In this document: positions 31,342-41,103 of the stretch, in pieces
Layout: every line of letters starts with the position of its first letter
Numbering within the stretch: the stretch's first letter is position 1
Assembly: GCA_018816095.1 (NCBI GenBank)
Contig: JAHIWP010000040.1
Coordinates: 1 to 60,664 of the forward strand
Direction: 5' to 3'
Length of the DNA stretch: 60,664 nucleotides
DNA from: Gammaproteobacteria bacterium
Lineage (GTDB): Bacteria; Pseudomonadota; Gammaproteobacteria; Pseudomonadales; Pseudomonadaceae
Position numbers and translations under genes: made by a program
Notes under the pieces: model-generated
Seen by the model: only the letters and a program-made list of their open reading frames with translations
Database searches by the model: none
Told to the model about the DNA's origin: nothing

Positions 31342-31776
31342 ATGACCGATCAAGTGCCGCCACCGTCCATCCAGAACGGCGAACGAGTGGTGCTGTTTGA
31401 TGGCGTGTGCAAGCTGTGCAATGGCTGGGTGAAGTTTTTAATTCGCCATGATCCGCAGCAACAGTTTCGTCTGGCGAGTGTGCAGTCCGCTGAAGGGCAG
31501 GCGCTGTTGCGCTGGTTTGCGCTGCCCACCGAGCGGTTTGGGAGCATGGTCTATGTCGAGTCTGGCGTGTTGTACCTGCGCACCGATGCATTGCTGCGCA
31601 TCGTCGGCCAACTCCCCGGTTATTGGCGCTTGCTGGCCTGGTTACGGCTGATTCCGCGGGCGTTACGTAACGCCTGTTACGAGCGCATTGCCCGTAACCG
31701 GTATCGGTTATTCGGGCGCTATGACACCTGCCTGCTGCCCAGCGCTGAGCAAGCTCGACGTTTTCTGCATGACTGA
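31342..31776 (+). CDS. DCC-family thiol-disulfide oxidoreductase (DUF393, YuxK-like)
   Basis: This 144-residue protein carries FDGVCKLCNGW near the start, the DxxCxxC signature that names the DCC family and a predicted thioredoxin-like redox site. No signal peptide is evident, so it is probably cytoplasmic. The partner is unknown. The start is taken as ATG 31342, with GAGGTG immediately upstream; GTG 31336 would overlap that ribosome binding site. Confidence 0.85.
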   Translation: MTDQVPPPSIQNGERVVLFDGVCKLCNGWVKFLIRHDPQQQFRLASVQSAEGQALLRWFALPTERFGSMVYVESGVLYLRTDALLRIVGQLPGYWRLLAWLRLIPRALRNACYERIARNRYRLFGRYDTCLLPSAEQARRFLHD

Positions 31777-31923
31777 GGGTCGCTGTTGCTTGATGCGGCT
31801 CTGACCCGGCCCCATCTTCTGTTATAAGCGTCTAATTCGCGGTGTGGCCACGTCCTCTGTGGGCTGGCTTAAACGCTATGCGTGTCCTTGTCTAATCGGC
31901 GTCAGCGCCCGCAGTGAGTGTCT

Positions 31924-33696
31924 ATGCCCTCTATTCTGTCTTCCCGTCAGCGCACGGCCTTACGCATGGCTTGGCGCTTTATCGCGCCGTACCGTGGGCG
32001 CGTGCTCGGTGCCTTACTGGCGCTGATGTTCACGGCCGCGATCACCCTGTCTATGGGGCAGGGCATCAAACTGCTGGTGGATCAGGGGCTGGCAACCCAG
32101 TCGCCGGCCGCTTTGCAGCACTCCATCGGGCTGTTTTTTGTGCTGGTGTTGGCCTTGGCCATTGGCACGTTTACGCGCTTTTACCTGGTGTCGTGGATCG
32201 GTGAGCGCTTTGTCGCCGATATCCGTAAGCGCGTCTTCAATCACCTGATCGAGCTGCACCCAGGCTTTTATGAGAGCAACCGCAGCTCAGAGATTCAGTC
32301 GCGCTTAACCGCCGACACCACGCTGCTGCAATCGGTGATTGGCTCCTCACTGTCGATGGCGCTGCGTAACCTGATCATGCTGATTGGCGGCAGTGTCTTG
32401 CTGGTGGTGACCAACGCCAAACTCAGCGGCATCGTGCTGATGGCCTTGCCCCTGGTGGTGGCGCCGATTCTGATTTTTGGCCGCCGCGTGCGTGCGCTCT
32501 CGCGGCAGAGCCAGGACCGCGTCGCCGATGTCGGCAGCTATGTGGGCGAAGTGCTCGGGCAAATCAAAACCGTGCAGGCCTACAACCACCAAGCGGAAGA
32601 TAAGCGGCGCTTTGGCCTGTCCGCCGAGGCCGCCTTCGACACAGCCCGTAAACGCATTGCCCAGCGTGCCTGGCTGATTACTGTGGTCATCGTGCTGGTA
32701 TTGGGCGCGGTGGGGGTGATGCTCTGGGTCGGCGGCATGGACGTGATTGCCGGGCGGATTTCCGGCGGTGAGCTGGCCGCCTTCGTGTTTTACAGCCTGA
32801 TTGTCGGCTCGGCCTTCGGCACCCTCAGTGAAGTGATCGGCGAGCTGCAAAGGGCCGCCGGTGCTGCCGAACGGATTGCCGAGTTGCTCCAGGCACGCAA
32901 TGAAATCACCCCGCCTGCCGTTGATGGCGTGCAGCTGGCTCAGCCGGTGCAGGGCCGTATTGAGCTGCAAGGGCTGCGCTTTGCTTATCCCTCGCGCCCC
33001 GACAGCTTCGCCATTGACGGTATTGACCTGGACGTCGCACCGGGAGAAACCCTGGCCCTGGTTGGTCCGTCTGGGGCAGGCAAGTCCACGTTGTTTGATT
33101 TGCTGTTGCGGTTTTTCGATCCGCAAGAGGGGCGGATTCTGATTGATGGTCAGCCGATCAAGCAGCTGGATCCCGCCGACCTGCGCCGTAGCTTTGCCCT
33201 GGTGTCACAAAACCCAGCGCTGTTCTTCGGCAGCGTCGAGGACAATATCCGCTACGGCCGCACAGACGCGACGCTGGCTGAAGTGCAAGCCGCCGCCAAA
33301 GCCGCGCATGCCCACGGCTTTATCATGAAACTTCCGGACGGCTACCAAACCCACCTGGGTGATGCCGGATTGGGGCTTTCTGGTGGCCAGCGTCAGCGTT
33401 TGGCGATTGCCCGTGCGCTGCTGGTGGACGCGCCGATTCTGCTGCTGGATGAAGCCACCAGCGCACTGGATGCAGAAAGTGAATACCTGATCCAGCAAGC
33501 GCTGCCGCTGCTGATGCAGGGGCGCACCACGCTGGTGATCGCCCACCGTCTGGCCACGGTAAAAAGCGCCGACCGCATCGCGGTGATTGAGCACGGCAAG
33601 CTGGCGGCCATTGGCAGCCATAACGAGCTGGTAACCAGCAGCCCGCTGTATGCGCGCCTGGCGGAGCTGCAGTTCAACCATGAAGCTGAGGCTTAA
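31924..33696 (+). CDS. MsbA-like ABC exporter (fused membrane and ATPase domains)
   Basis: This 590-residue half-transporter has an N-terminal six-helix membrane domain (about 20-310) and a C-terminal ATPase. Walker A is GPSGAGKST near 381-389, the signature LSGGQ is near 486, Walker B is ILLLDEATSALD near 505-516, and an H-loop IAHR follows. It forms homodimers that export lipids, drugs or peptides. It resembles MsbA but is not shown to be the essential lipid A flippase. No strong ribosome binding site marks the start; GTG 31918 is the alternative. An 11-bp hairpin follows the gene. Confidence 0.86.
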   Translation: MPSILSSRQRTALRMAWRFIAPYRGRVLGALLALMFTAAITLSMGQGIKLLVDQGLATQSPAALQHSIGLFFVLVLALAIGTFTRFYLVSWIGERFVADIRKRVFNHLIELHPGFYESNRSSEIQSRLTADTTLLQSVIGSSLSMALRNLIMLIGGSVLLVVTNAKLSGIVLMALPLVVAPILIFGRRVRALSRQSQDRVADVGSYVGEVLGQIKTVQAYNHQAEDKRRFGLSAEAAFDTARKRIAQRAWLITVVIVLVLGAVGVMLWVGGMDVIAGRISGGELAAFVFYSLIVGSAFGTLSEVIGELQRAAGAAERIAELLQARNEITPPAVDGVQLAQPVQGRIELQGLRFAYPSRPDSFAIDGIDLDVAPGETLALVGPSGAGKSTLFDLLLRFFDPQEGRILIDGQPIKQLDPADLRRSFALVSQNPALFFGSVEDNIRYGRTDATLAEVQAAAKAAHAHGFIMKLPDGYQTHLGDAGLGLSGGQRQRLAIARALLVDAPILLLDEATSALDAESEYLIQQALPLLMQGRTTLVIAHRLATVKSADRIAVIEHGKLAAIGSHNELVTSSPLYARLAELQFNHEAEA

Positions 33697-33705
33697 TACG
33701 CGCTC

Positions 33706-33738
33706 ACTAGGCGGCACGATTTCATCCTGCCGCCTAGT
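33706..33738 (+). terminator. Hairpin after the ABC exporter
   Basis: ACTAGGCGGCA (33706-33716) pairs exactly with TGCCGCCTAGT (33728-33738) across an 11-nt loop. There is no T-tract, so it is either a weak terminator or a processing signal ahead of the next gene. Confidence 0.5.
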
Positions 33739-33779
33739 TCGGTAGGCTGCAGAACTGGATTTACGCTGAGGACGCTACG

Positions 33780-35333
33780 ATGGCCAGGATGACAAAACGC
33801 TGCAGCGCAGCGGCCACGCTAGGCATATCGCTCTTGCTGGGCGGCTGCAGCTTGCCAACCTTGGAAGGCCGGCCGGCATCCTTTGCCCTAGCGCCCGAGC
33901 AGGCGGCGCAGACGACCTTGGGCCGCGGCATCACACCGGTGTTGGAGCAGCGCGGTGATTTGAGTGGGTTTTATGCCTTGGCCGACCCGCAGGATGCGTT
34001 CGCAGCCCGTGCACTGCTCAGCCACACCGCCGAGAAAACGCTGGATGTGCAGTACTACATCTGGCGCGATGACATCACCGGAACCTTGTTACTCGAAGAA
34101 CTGCACGCTGCCGCGCTGCGGGGTGTGCGTGTTCGCCTGCTGCTCGATGACAACGGCACATCGGGGCTCGACTCATGGCTGGCGGCGCTGGACAGTCATC
34201 CGCTGATTGAAGTGCGTCTGTTCAATCCCTTTTCGCTGCGCAGCCCTAAGTCTTTGGGGTTTATCACGCACTTTTCCCGTGCCAATCGGCGCATGCACAA
34301 CAAATCGCTGACGGCCGACAACAGCGCCACCATTGTCGGTGGGCGCAATATCGGCGATGAGTATTTCGGCGCCAGCGATGGCGTGGTGTTCGCTGACCTC
34401 GATGTGCTGGCCATCGGCCCGGTGGTGCAGGCCACCTCGAATGATTTTGACCGCTATTGGGCGAGCGCCAGTGCTTACCCTGTCTCCGGTTTTTTGCCTG
34501 CGGCTCCGCCTGAGCGTCTGCAGCAGTTGCACGCGCGCTCCAGCCGGGTCGAGCAGAACCCCGCCGCCGCACAGTATTTGCAGGCCTTGCGCCAATTGCC
34601 GTTTATTCAGCAACTGGTGGACGGTCAGTTACCGATGGAGTGGGCGCCCGCGACTATCGTCAGCGATGACCCGGCCAAGGGCCTGGGGCAGGCTGTTGAT
34701 CAAGGCTTACTGAGCAAACAGTTGGCGGTGATTCTTGGTCAACCCCAGCAGCATGTTGAGTTGGTATCGCCGTATTTCGTGCCCACAGCCGCTGGCGTTA
34801 AAGCCTTTACCGAGCTGACGGAGCAGGGCGTGAGCGTGCGTATTTTGACCAATGCGCTGGAGGCCACGGATGTCACGGCTGTGCATTCGGGGTACGCCAA
34901 GCGCCGCAAGGCATTGCTCGAAGCCGGCATCGAACTGTTCGAAATGCGCCGCGATTCGCCAACAGCAAAACCTCGGGGAAAAGCCGGCCCCTTTGGCAGC
35001 TCCGGCTCCAGCCTGCACGCCAAGACGTTTGCCGTGGACGGCAAGCAGATGTTTGTCGGTTCTTTCAACTTTGACCCGCGCTCGGTAAGCCTTAATACCG
35101 AGCTGGGCTTTGTGATTCAGAGCCCCAAGTTCGCCCAGCAGATCCAGGGCGTATTTGACGAGGGGCTGCTGCAAAGTGCCTATCAGGTGCAGTTGTCGGA
35201 GGATGGCCAGGTGTATTGGCTAGAGCAGCGGGGCGAGCAGGTTGAGCGCCTGGATAAAGAGCCTGGGACCGGCTTTTGGCAACGCGCCGGGGTCAAACTG
35301 TTGAGTTGGCTACCGATCGAGTGGCTGCTTTAG
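33780..35333 (+). CDS. Phospholipase D-superfamily lipoprotein
   Basis: This 517-residue protein has a lipoprotein signal ending LLLGGC (cysteine near residue 22) and two HKD catalytic motifs, HNKSLTAD near 172 and HAKTFAVD near 412, each followed by a GG/GS-N signature. Two HKD motifs in one chain predict a complete PLD active site. Similar proteins include cardiolipin synthase C-like and periplasmic phospholipase D enzymes. The lipid anchor places it at the periplasmic face of a membrane, so it may act on envelope phospholipids. It is in the same direction as the ABC exporter, 83 bp away. Confidence 0.86.
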   Translation: MARMTKRCSAAATLGISLLLGGCSLPTLEGRPASFALAPEQAAQTTLGRGITPVLEQRGDLSGFYALADPQDAFAARALLSHTAEKTLDVQYYIWRDDITGTLLLEELHAAALRGVRVRLLLDDNGTSGLDSWLAALDSHPLIEVRLFNPFSLRSPKSLGFITHFSRANRRMHNKSLTADNSATIVGGRNIGDEYFGASDGVVFADLDVLAIGPVVQATSNDFDRYWASASAYPVSGFLPAAPPERLQQLHARSSRVEQNPAAAQYLQALRQLPFIQQLVDGQLPMEWAPATIVSDDPAKGLGQAVDQGLLSKQLAVILGQPQQHVELVSPYFVPTAAGVKAFTELTEQGVSVRILTNALEATDVTAVHSGYAKRRKALLEAGIELFEMRRDSPTAKPRGKAGPFGSSGSSLHAKTFAVDGKQMFVGSFNFDPRSVSLNTELGFVIQSPKFAQQIQGVFDEGLLQSAYQVQLSEDGQVYWLEQRGEQVERLDKEPGTGFWQRAGVKLLSWLPIEWLL

Positions 35334-35390
35334 CCGTAGCTTCTGCACATTCACCACGTTATGCGGTAGCCAAACCGGCGCCCGGCTGGT

Positions 35391-36263
35391 CTAAAGCGCT
35401 TTGGCTTGCGGCTTGATGGTCGCCGCGGCGCCGGCTGAGGCCAAGATAATGGCGCTGATCGCCAGCCATTGGGTGAGCGTCAGGCGCTCGCTGAGAAACA
35501 ACAGCCCAGAGAGCGCGGCGATAGCCGGCTCCATGCTCATCAAGATGCTGAAGGTGCGGGCTGGCAAGCGGGTCAGGGCGACCATCTCCAGGCTGTAAGG
35601 CAGGGCTGAAGACAGCACCGCCACGCCGAGGGCAACCGGCAGAAGGTCGACAGAAAACATACTGCTGCCGGCCTGCCACAGGCCAATCGGGAACACCAGC
35701 AGCGCCGCGACGATGGTGCCCAGAGCCACGGTCTGTTTGCCGTGCTCGGCCCCGGCTTTTTGCCCGAAGACGATATACAGCGCCCAGCACAGCCCCGCTG
35801 CCAAAGCCAGGGCCATGCCCACGGGGTCAAGTGCCACCTGGTTTAGGCCACTGGGCAAAAGCAGCCAGAGGCCGAAAACAGCCAGGGCGACCCAAACAAA
35901 GTCCAGCAGGCGGCGTGACGACAGCAGGGCCAACCCCAGTGGCCCAGTAAATTCCAGGGCGACGGCGATACCCAGCGGGATGGTTTTCAGCGAGAGGTAG
36001 AACAGCAGGTTCATGCCGCCCAGCGACAGCCCGTAGGCCAGCAGCGAACGGCAGGACTTCAAGGTCAGCTGCGCTTGCCAGGGGCGCATCAGTACGCAGA
36101 GAATCAGTGCGCCCAGCCCCAGTCGCAGGGCGGTGGTGCCGGTTGCGCCGATTTCCGGGAACAGGCCTTTAGCCAGGGAGGCGCCGCTCTGGATCGATGT
36201 CATGGCGACCAATAGCAACAGGATTGGCAGGATCACCAGAGAGAATTGAGTTGAGCGCGGCAT
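35391..36263 (-). CDS. rhtA: EamA-family threonine/homoserine exporter
   Basis: This 290-residue inner-membrane protein has ten predicted helices in two EamA repeats. It follows E. coli RhtA closely, with segments such as QSGASLAKGLFP, GVALEFTGPLGLALLSSRR-like sequence and LTRLPARTFSILMSMEPA. RhtA exports threonine, homoserine and some analogues. AAGGT precedes the ATG. It is monocistronic and converges on the PLD gene. Confidence 0.88.
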   Translation of the reverse strand: MPRSTQFSLVILPILLLLVAMTSIQSGASLAKGLFPEIGATGTTALRLGLGALILCVLMRPWQAQLTLKSCRSLLAYGLSLGGMNLLFYLSLKTIPLGIAVALEFTGPLGLALLSSRRLLDFVWVALAVFGLWLLLPSGLNQVALDPVGMALALAAGLCWALYIVFGQKAGAEHGKQTVALGTIVAALLVFPIGLWQAGSSMFSVDLLPVALGVAVLSSALPYSLEMVALTRLPARTFSILMSMEPAIAALSGLLFLSERLTLTQWLAISAIILASAGAAATIKPQAKAL

Positions 36264-36424
36264 GCGGGACCTTATGTCTACGGTATCAATTTAGGCTTAA
36301 ACCTGTGGGCGCGAGGATCATTAGGTCGCGCGACAAAGCGGATCACGCCAACGCAGCGCACCTTTCGACGTGAACAGCACACACCATAGGCCCGCCATGC
36401 ATCATTGTCAGAACGGCACGCATA

Positions 36425-36458
36425 AAAAATCCGCTGCCAACACAGGCAGCGGATTCTG
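36425..36458 (-). terminator. Terminator of the SDR/phosphotransferase unit
   Basis: ATCCGCTGCC (36429-36438) pairs with GGCAGCGGAT (36445-36454). On the minus strand the hairpin is followed by six T residues, 84 bp past the SDR stop. Confidence 0.85.
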
Positions 36459-36539
36459 ATTTGTTACGCCAAAAGGTCAAGCCATAGTGCTTATCTAAAA
36501 GGCACTAGCCCCTCTGGTGAGGTGTTGGCCGCTGAATCC

Positions 36540-37307
36540 TCAGGAGAGGAAACCGCCATCGACATTTAGCGCTACGCCTGTGGTGTAGCTGGACGCATCG
36601 CTCGCCAGGTACAGCACCGCGCCGGCCATTTCGCTCGGGTCGGCTACGCGCTTGAGTGGAATACGCTGCAGGGCGAGGTTGAGAATGGCGTCGTTCTTCA
36701 CCAGTGCCGAGGCGAACTTGGTGTCAGTCAGGCCCGGCAGCAGGGCGTTGCAGCGGATACCAAACTGCGCACATTCCTTGGCGAAAACCTTGGTCATGCT
36801 GATCACCGCGGCCTTGGTCACCGAGTAGATGCCCTGGAACTCGCCCGGCGAAACGCCATTGATCGAGGCCACGTTGATGATGCTGCCGCCACCGTTGGCT
36901 TTCATCAGCTTGCCGCCCTCGATGGACATAAAGTAGTAGCCGCGAATATTCACATCGACGGTCTTCTGGAATGCGCCCAGGTCGGTGTCCAGTACGTTGC
37001 AGAACTGCGGGTTGGTGGCGGCGTTGTTCACCAGAATGTCGAGACGGCCGAACTGCTCCTTGATGTGCGCGAAGACGTTGGTGATTTGCTCCATTTCACC
37101 AATGTGGCAAGCCACGGCTGTAGCCTTGCCGCCATCGGCGATGATCGCGTCAGCCACTTTCTGGCAGTCGTCGATTTTGCGGCTGGAGACAATCACATGG
37201 GCGCCTTGTTGCGCCAGCAGCTTGGCTATGGCTTCGCCGATACCACGGCTGGCACCGGAGACAAAGGCGATCTTGCCGTCGAGGTCGAACAGATGAGTTT
37301 TGGACAT
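36540..37307 (-). CDS. Short-chain dehydrogenase/reductase
   Basis: This 255-residue classical SDR has the cofactor motif SGASRGIG at 17-24, NNAA at 94-97 and a catalytic set N120, S148, Y161 and K165 (YSVTK). It is cytosolic and oxidises or reduces a hydroxyl/carbonyl substrate with NAD(P). The neighbour is a phosphotransferase of the group linked to acyl-CoA metabolism, so a hydroxyacyl or secondary-alcohol substrate is plausible but unproven. AAGGGA precedes the ATG. Confidence 0.9.
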   Translation of the reverse strand: MSKTHLFDLDGKIAFVSGASRGIGEAIAKLLAQQGAHVIVSSRKIDDCQKVADAIIADGGKATAVACHIGEMEQITNVFAHIKEQFGRLDILVNNAATNPQFCNVLDTDLGAFQKTVDVNIRGYYFMSIEGGKLMKANGGGSIINVASINGVSPGEFQGIYSVTKAAVISMTKVFAKECAQFGIRCNALLPGLTDTKFASALVKNDAILNLALQRIPLKRVADPSEMAGAVLYLASDASSYTTGVALNVDGGFLS

Positions 37308-37345
37308 GCGCTTTTCCCTTCTTATTAAAAGGCCTGTTCGGCCGT

Positions 37346-38413
37346 TTACAGCTGCGATTTATGGATGACCTGCAGGCTCATTTGCTCCAGCAGCTTGTTC
37401 ATGTGAATGAACTGCGCGAAGCGTTTGTCCTGCGTCTGGCCATGGAAGTAGCGGTAGTAAATTTGCTGCACAATGCCGGCCAGACGGAACAGGCCATAGG
37501 TGTAGTAGAAGTCGATGCTTTTGATCTCGATGCCTGAGCGTTCGGCGTAGTAGTCGGCAAACTGCTGGCGAGTCAGCATGCCCGGCGCATTGCTCGGCTG
37601 GCGGCGCATTAGTTGCACCGGGGCCGGGTCGGCGGCTTCGATCCAGTAGGCGAGGGTGTTGCCCAGGTCCATCAGCGGATCGCCAATGGTGGTCAGCTCC
37701 CAGTCCAGCACACCGATAATCTCACTCGGATTTTGCGGGTTGAGAATCACGTTATCGAAGCGGTAGTCGTTGTGCACGATGCCGGGCTTGTAGTGATCGG
37801 TGGGCATCTTGTCCTTGAGCCAGGCCTTGACCGGCTCCCACAGCGGCGCATCAGGCGTCAGGGCTTTGTCGTAGCGGTCACTCCAACCGCTGATTTGCCG
37901 CTGCACATAGCCCTCGGGCTTGCCCAGGTCGCCCAGACCGCAGGCCTGATAGTCGACGTTGTGCAGTTCAACCATCTTGTCGATAAAACTTTTGCACAGG
38001 TTGCGGGTTTGCTCTTCGCTGAAGTTCAGCTCAGCCGGCATCTCGGAACGCAGGATGATGCCGTTGACCCGTTCCATCACATAAAACTCACCGCCGATCA
38101 GCGACTCGTCCGTGCAGTGCACATAGGCTTTCGGGCAGTAGGGGAAACCGGCGTTGAGCTGATTGAGGATGCGGTACTCGCGGCCCATATCGTGGGCGGA
38201 TTTGGCCTTGTGGCCAAACGGCGGGCGACGCAGCACAAGCTCCTGGTTTGGGTATTCGATCAGGTAGGTCAGGTTCGACGCCCCACCCGGGAACTGGCTG
38301 ATGCGTGGTTCGCCGGTGAGGCCTGGGATATGCGCCTTGAGATACTGGTCGATGACCGCGGCGTCGAGTTCTTCGCCTTCGCGGATACGGGTGGACTGGT
38401 CAGTAAGCGCCAT
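37346..38413 (-). CDS. APH-type phosphotransferase, ACAD10-like
   Basis: This 355-residue protein has the aminoglycoside-phosphotransferase fold. The catalytic loop is HNDYRFDNVI near 219-228, and the metal-binding motif GVLDWELTTIGDPLMDL follows. These features mark the group related to the N-terminal domain of ACAD10, thought to phosphorylate hydroxyacyl-CoA intermediates, rather than drug-resistance enzymes. AGAAGGGA precedes the ATG. The SDR begins 38 bp downstream, so the two are probably one operon. Confidence 0.85.
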   Translation of the reverse strand: MALTDQSTRIREGEELDAAVIDQYLKAHIPGLTGEPRISQFPGGASNLTYLIEYPNQELVLRRPPFGHKAKSAHDMGREYRILNQLNAGFPYCPKAYVHCTDESLIGGEFYVMERVNGIILRSEMPAELNFSEEQTRNLCKSFIDKMVELHNVDYQACGLGDLGKPEGYVQRQISGWSDRYDKALTPDAPLWEPVKAWLKDKMPTDHYKPGIVHNDYRFDNVILNPQNPSEIIGVLDWELTTIGDPLMDLGNTLAYWIEAADPAPVQLMRRQPSNAPGMLTRQQFADYYAERSGIEIKSIDFYYTYGLFRLAGIVQQIYYRYFHGQTQDKRFAQFIHMNKLLEQMSLQVIHKSQL

Positions 38414-38596
38414 GTTTATCCCTTCTGCTTATGATGGGTGCCTAACATAATTAGCTAATCTAATGCGCCAGGGCATCACCCACAACCACTATGGGATGTT
38501 ATAGGCCAGCGTGTTGCTGCCTAATCAAGCTGCCTGATTGATCCTCTCGCGGCGTTTGACGCAGGTCGGCTCGCTGAACGTTCGAGCCGCACAATA

Positions 38597-38630
38597 AAAA
38601 AGGGGATGGCTGTTATGCCATCCCCTTTTT
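38597..38630. terminator. Bidirectional intrinsic terminator
   Basis: A 13-bp stem, AAAAGGGGATGGC with GCCATCCCCTTTT, encloses TGTTAT. A- and T-tracts flank it on both sides. It ends the Tsx-like gene on the minus strand. Confidence 0.9.
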
Positions 38631-38669
38631 GTTCAGGTTGCCGCCTACCCGGCAACCCGCTTTACGCGC

Positions 38670-39521
38670 TTAGAAGTGGTACTTCACCAGCGCCTGGAAT
38701 GCGGTTTGATTGAACCCATGACCGGAGCCATCAAGCGGCTTGGCGCCATAGCGATTGCGCCACATATTGACCTCGGTACCGACGTACAGCTTACGGCCCT
38801 CGCCAAACAAGGCTTTGCCCGCATCCCATTTAACCTGAATCGAAGAGCCGACCGAGGTGCGGGTGTTGGAGGTCGAGGTTCCGGCGCGCCAGTCAATAAA
38901 ACCATCAACCAGGAAGTCCTGATCACCGACAGCGAAGGGCACGGCGCCAGAGAGGGTCAGTTGGTAAGTGTGTGCGTTGTGGTTGCCACGAGCACGGTCG
39001 AAGTAGACGTTGTTGTTGGCTTTAACCCGGTACAGGTTGGCATTGAAGTAAGCAAAGCCTGGGACGTTCCAGGCCGAGCCGATGCCGTACAGGTAGTTTT
39101 CTGTACCCGCGCCGCCATTGCCTTTCTCATAGGTAAAGGCGGCGTAGACATCCTTCAACGGACCCGCAGCAAGCTTCTGACCACTCAACCAGCTGAGGCT
39201 CACGCGTGGTGAAAACTCGACGTAATAAAAGTTGTCTTTCTCGTGGTTGAAATCGCCCCGGCGCGACTGCTCGTTATCGGCCAGCACGTAGTCGGCAAAA
39301 CCGAATACATCGCCCCACACCCAGCCACTGGCATGTTCGGCAGTGAAGGTGGTTTGGGTCTTCTGCTGCTCGCCGTTACGTTGACCTCTGTTGAATTTTT
39401 CGCCGTACAGGTAAGAAAGGCTGTTGTTCTGCCAAAGCAGGGCGTCAGCGGCGACCGCCTGCTGACAGCCGACAATACCGGCAGACAGCGCGATTACGCG
39501 GGCTAGATACGTTGAGTTCAT
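38670..39521 (-). CDS. Tsx/OmpK-like nucleoside-specific outer membrane channel
   Basis: This 283-residue protein has a signal peptide ending near AVAA-D (about residue 24) and alternating beta-strand sequence ending in a terminal phenylalanine (VKYHF), as outer membrane barrels do. ALLWQNNSLSYLYG near the mature start and HASGWVWGDVF are typical of the nucleoside channel family that includes Tsx and OmpK. Its place downstream of purine permeases suggests it admits nucleosides or purine bases. The ATG at 39521 has AAGGA five bases upstream; the upstream-extended frame to 39671 overlaps the permease gene and was rejected. Confidence 0.85.
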   Translation of the reverse strand: MNSTYLARVIALSAGIVGCQQAVAADALLWQNNSLSYLYGEKFNRGQRNGEQQKTQTTFTAEHASGWVWGDVFGFADYVLADNEQSRRGDFNHEKDNFYYVEFSPRVSLSWLSGQKLAAGPLKDVYAAFTYEKGNGGAGTENYLYGIGSAWNVPGFAYFNANLYRVKANNNVYFDRARGNHNAHTYQLTLSGAVPFAVGDQDFLVDGFIDWRAGTSTSNTRTSVGSSIQVKWDAGKALFGEGRKLYVGTEVNMWRNRYGAKPLDGSGHGFNQTAFQALVKYHF

Positions 39522-39606
39522 GCGGTTTTCCTTATTATTGGGACGTGCATCGTTTCTCTGCACCCGGCAGCGAGCCGCCGGGTGTGTCTGGTGCGAACTA
39601 AGTCGC

Positions 39607-41103
39607 TCAGCCGGCGTTGTGAGCGCGGCCCGCGTGGTCGCGCAGGGCATGCGCAAGCGGTTCATGCTCATCGTTATGCGGGTTCTGCAGCACCGTGTGC
39701 AGATGCGCTTCGGGGTCGTAGAGATTGTCTTCTTGCGGAGCGTCTTCTTCGGGTAGGAACACGTTGAGCAGGATGGCGCTCAGGGCACCGATGGTGATCG
39801 GCGAGCCGAAGATGTTCTTCAGGAAGTCCGGCATCTGCGACAGCACGCCCGGTACCGCAGCCACGCCCAGGCCGAGCCCGAGGGAAATGGCCACGATCAA
39901 TACGTTGCGACGATGCAGGCCCGCTTCAGCCAGAATGCGGATGCCGGCCACCGCGACCGTGCCGAACATGATCAGTGTGGCACCGCCGAGTACGGGCTTG
40001 GGCATCAGTTGCAGCACGGCGCCGAGGGCGGGGAACAAGCCCAGCAGGACGAAGATACCCGCGATGTAATAGCCCACGTGACGACTGGCAACACCGGTAA
40101 GTTGGATCACTCCATTGTTCTGGCTAAAGGTGGTCATCGGCAGGCTGTTGAAGACCGCTGCCATTGCCGAGTTGCAGCCATCAGCCAGTACGCCGGACTT
40201 GATCCGTCGTAGATACAGCGGGCCTTGTACCGGCTGCTTGGAAATGATCGAGTTGGCCGTCAGGTCGCCGGCGGTTTCCAGCGGTGTGATCAGGAAGATA
40301 ACGGCGATGGGTACAAACGCCAGCCAGTCGAAGCTGAAGCCGAACTTGAAGGGCACCGGTACGCTGACCAGCGGCACATCCGCCATATTGGCGAAGTCGA
40401 CGCGGCCGGTGTACCAGGCTACGACGAAACCAAGAGCCAAACCGACAATCACCGCCGAGAGGCGCACCACCTGCGATTTGAAACGGTTAAGAATGATGAT
40501 TGTGCACAATACCAGCGCCGCCAGCCCCAGGTGATGCAAGGCCCCCAGGTCTGGCGCGCCGTAGCCGCCGGCGATGTCGGTCATGGCCACTTTGATCAGC
40601 GACAAGCCAATCAGGCAAATAATGGTGCCGGTCACCACCGGGGTCACGATTTTGCGCAACTTGGTCATCACCTGGCTAAAGGCGATTTCCACGAAGGCCG
40701 CGCAGAAGCACACGCCAAATAAGGTCGAGAGAATTTCCTCGGGGCTACCGCCGCGGGATTTGACGATCATCCCCGCACTGAGAATCGCACTCAAAAAGGC
40801 GAAGCTGGTGCCCTGCAAGCACAACAGGCCGGAGCCAATCGGGCCAATACGCTTGGCCTGGACGAAGGTGCCGAGGCCCGACACAAACAACGCCATGCTC
40901 ACCAGGTAGGGCACGTAGGCACCTAGGCCAAGCACGCTTCCGACAATCAGGGTGGGGGTGATGACGCCAACGAAGCTCGCTAGCACGTGTTGCAGCGCAG
41001 CAAAGAGGGCGGGGCCAAAGGAGGGGCGATCATCCAGCTGGTAGATCAGGTCGTTGCTGCCAGCAGACGGCGCTGCGGCGCTAGGGGTACTAGTCGTGGT
41101 CAT
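39607..41103 (-). CDS. NCS2 nucleobase:cation symporter, xanthine-type
   Basis: This 498-residue protein has about 14 membrane segments and the NCS2 signature TTFSQNNGVIQLTGVASRHVG. It resembles E. coli XanQ/XanP more than the uracil carriers, for instance in DLIYQLDDRP at the N-terminus. It should import xanthine or a related purine with protons. Putative GntR operators lie 116-160 bp upstream (41219-41228 and 41253-41262). The Tsx-like gene follows 85 bp downstream and may be co-transcribed. Confidence 0.88.
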   Translation of the reverse strand: MTTTSTPSAAAPSAGSNDLIYQLDDRPSFGPALFAALQHVLASFVGVITPTLIVGSVLGLGAYVPYLVSMALFVSGLGTFVQAKRIGPIGSGLLCLQGTSFAFLSAILSAGMIVKSRGGSPEEILSTLFGVCFCAAFVEIAFSQVMTKLRKIVTPVVTGTIICLIGLSLIKVAMTDIAGGYGAPDLGALHHLGLAALVLCTIIILNRFKSQVVRLSAVIVGLALGFVVAWYTGRVDFANMADVPLVSVPVPFKFGFSFDWLAFVPIAVIFLITPLETAGDLTANSIISKQPVQGPLYLRRIKSGVLADGCNSAMAAVFNSLPMTTFSQNNGVIQLTGVASRHVGYYIAGIFVLLGLFPALGAVLQLMPKPVLGGATLIMFGTVAVAGIRILAEAGLHRRNVLIVAISLGLGLGVAAVPGVLSQMPDFLKNIFGSPITIGALSAILLNVFLPEEDAPQEDNLYDPEAHLHTVLQNPHNDEHEPLAHALRDHAGRAHNAG

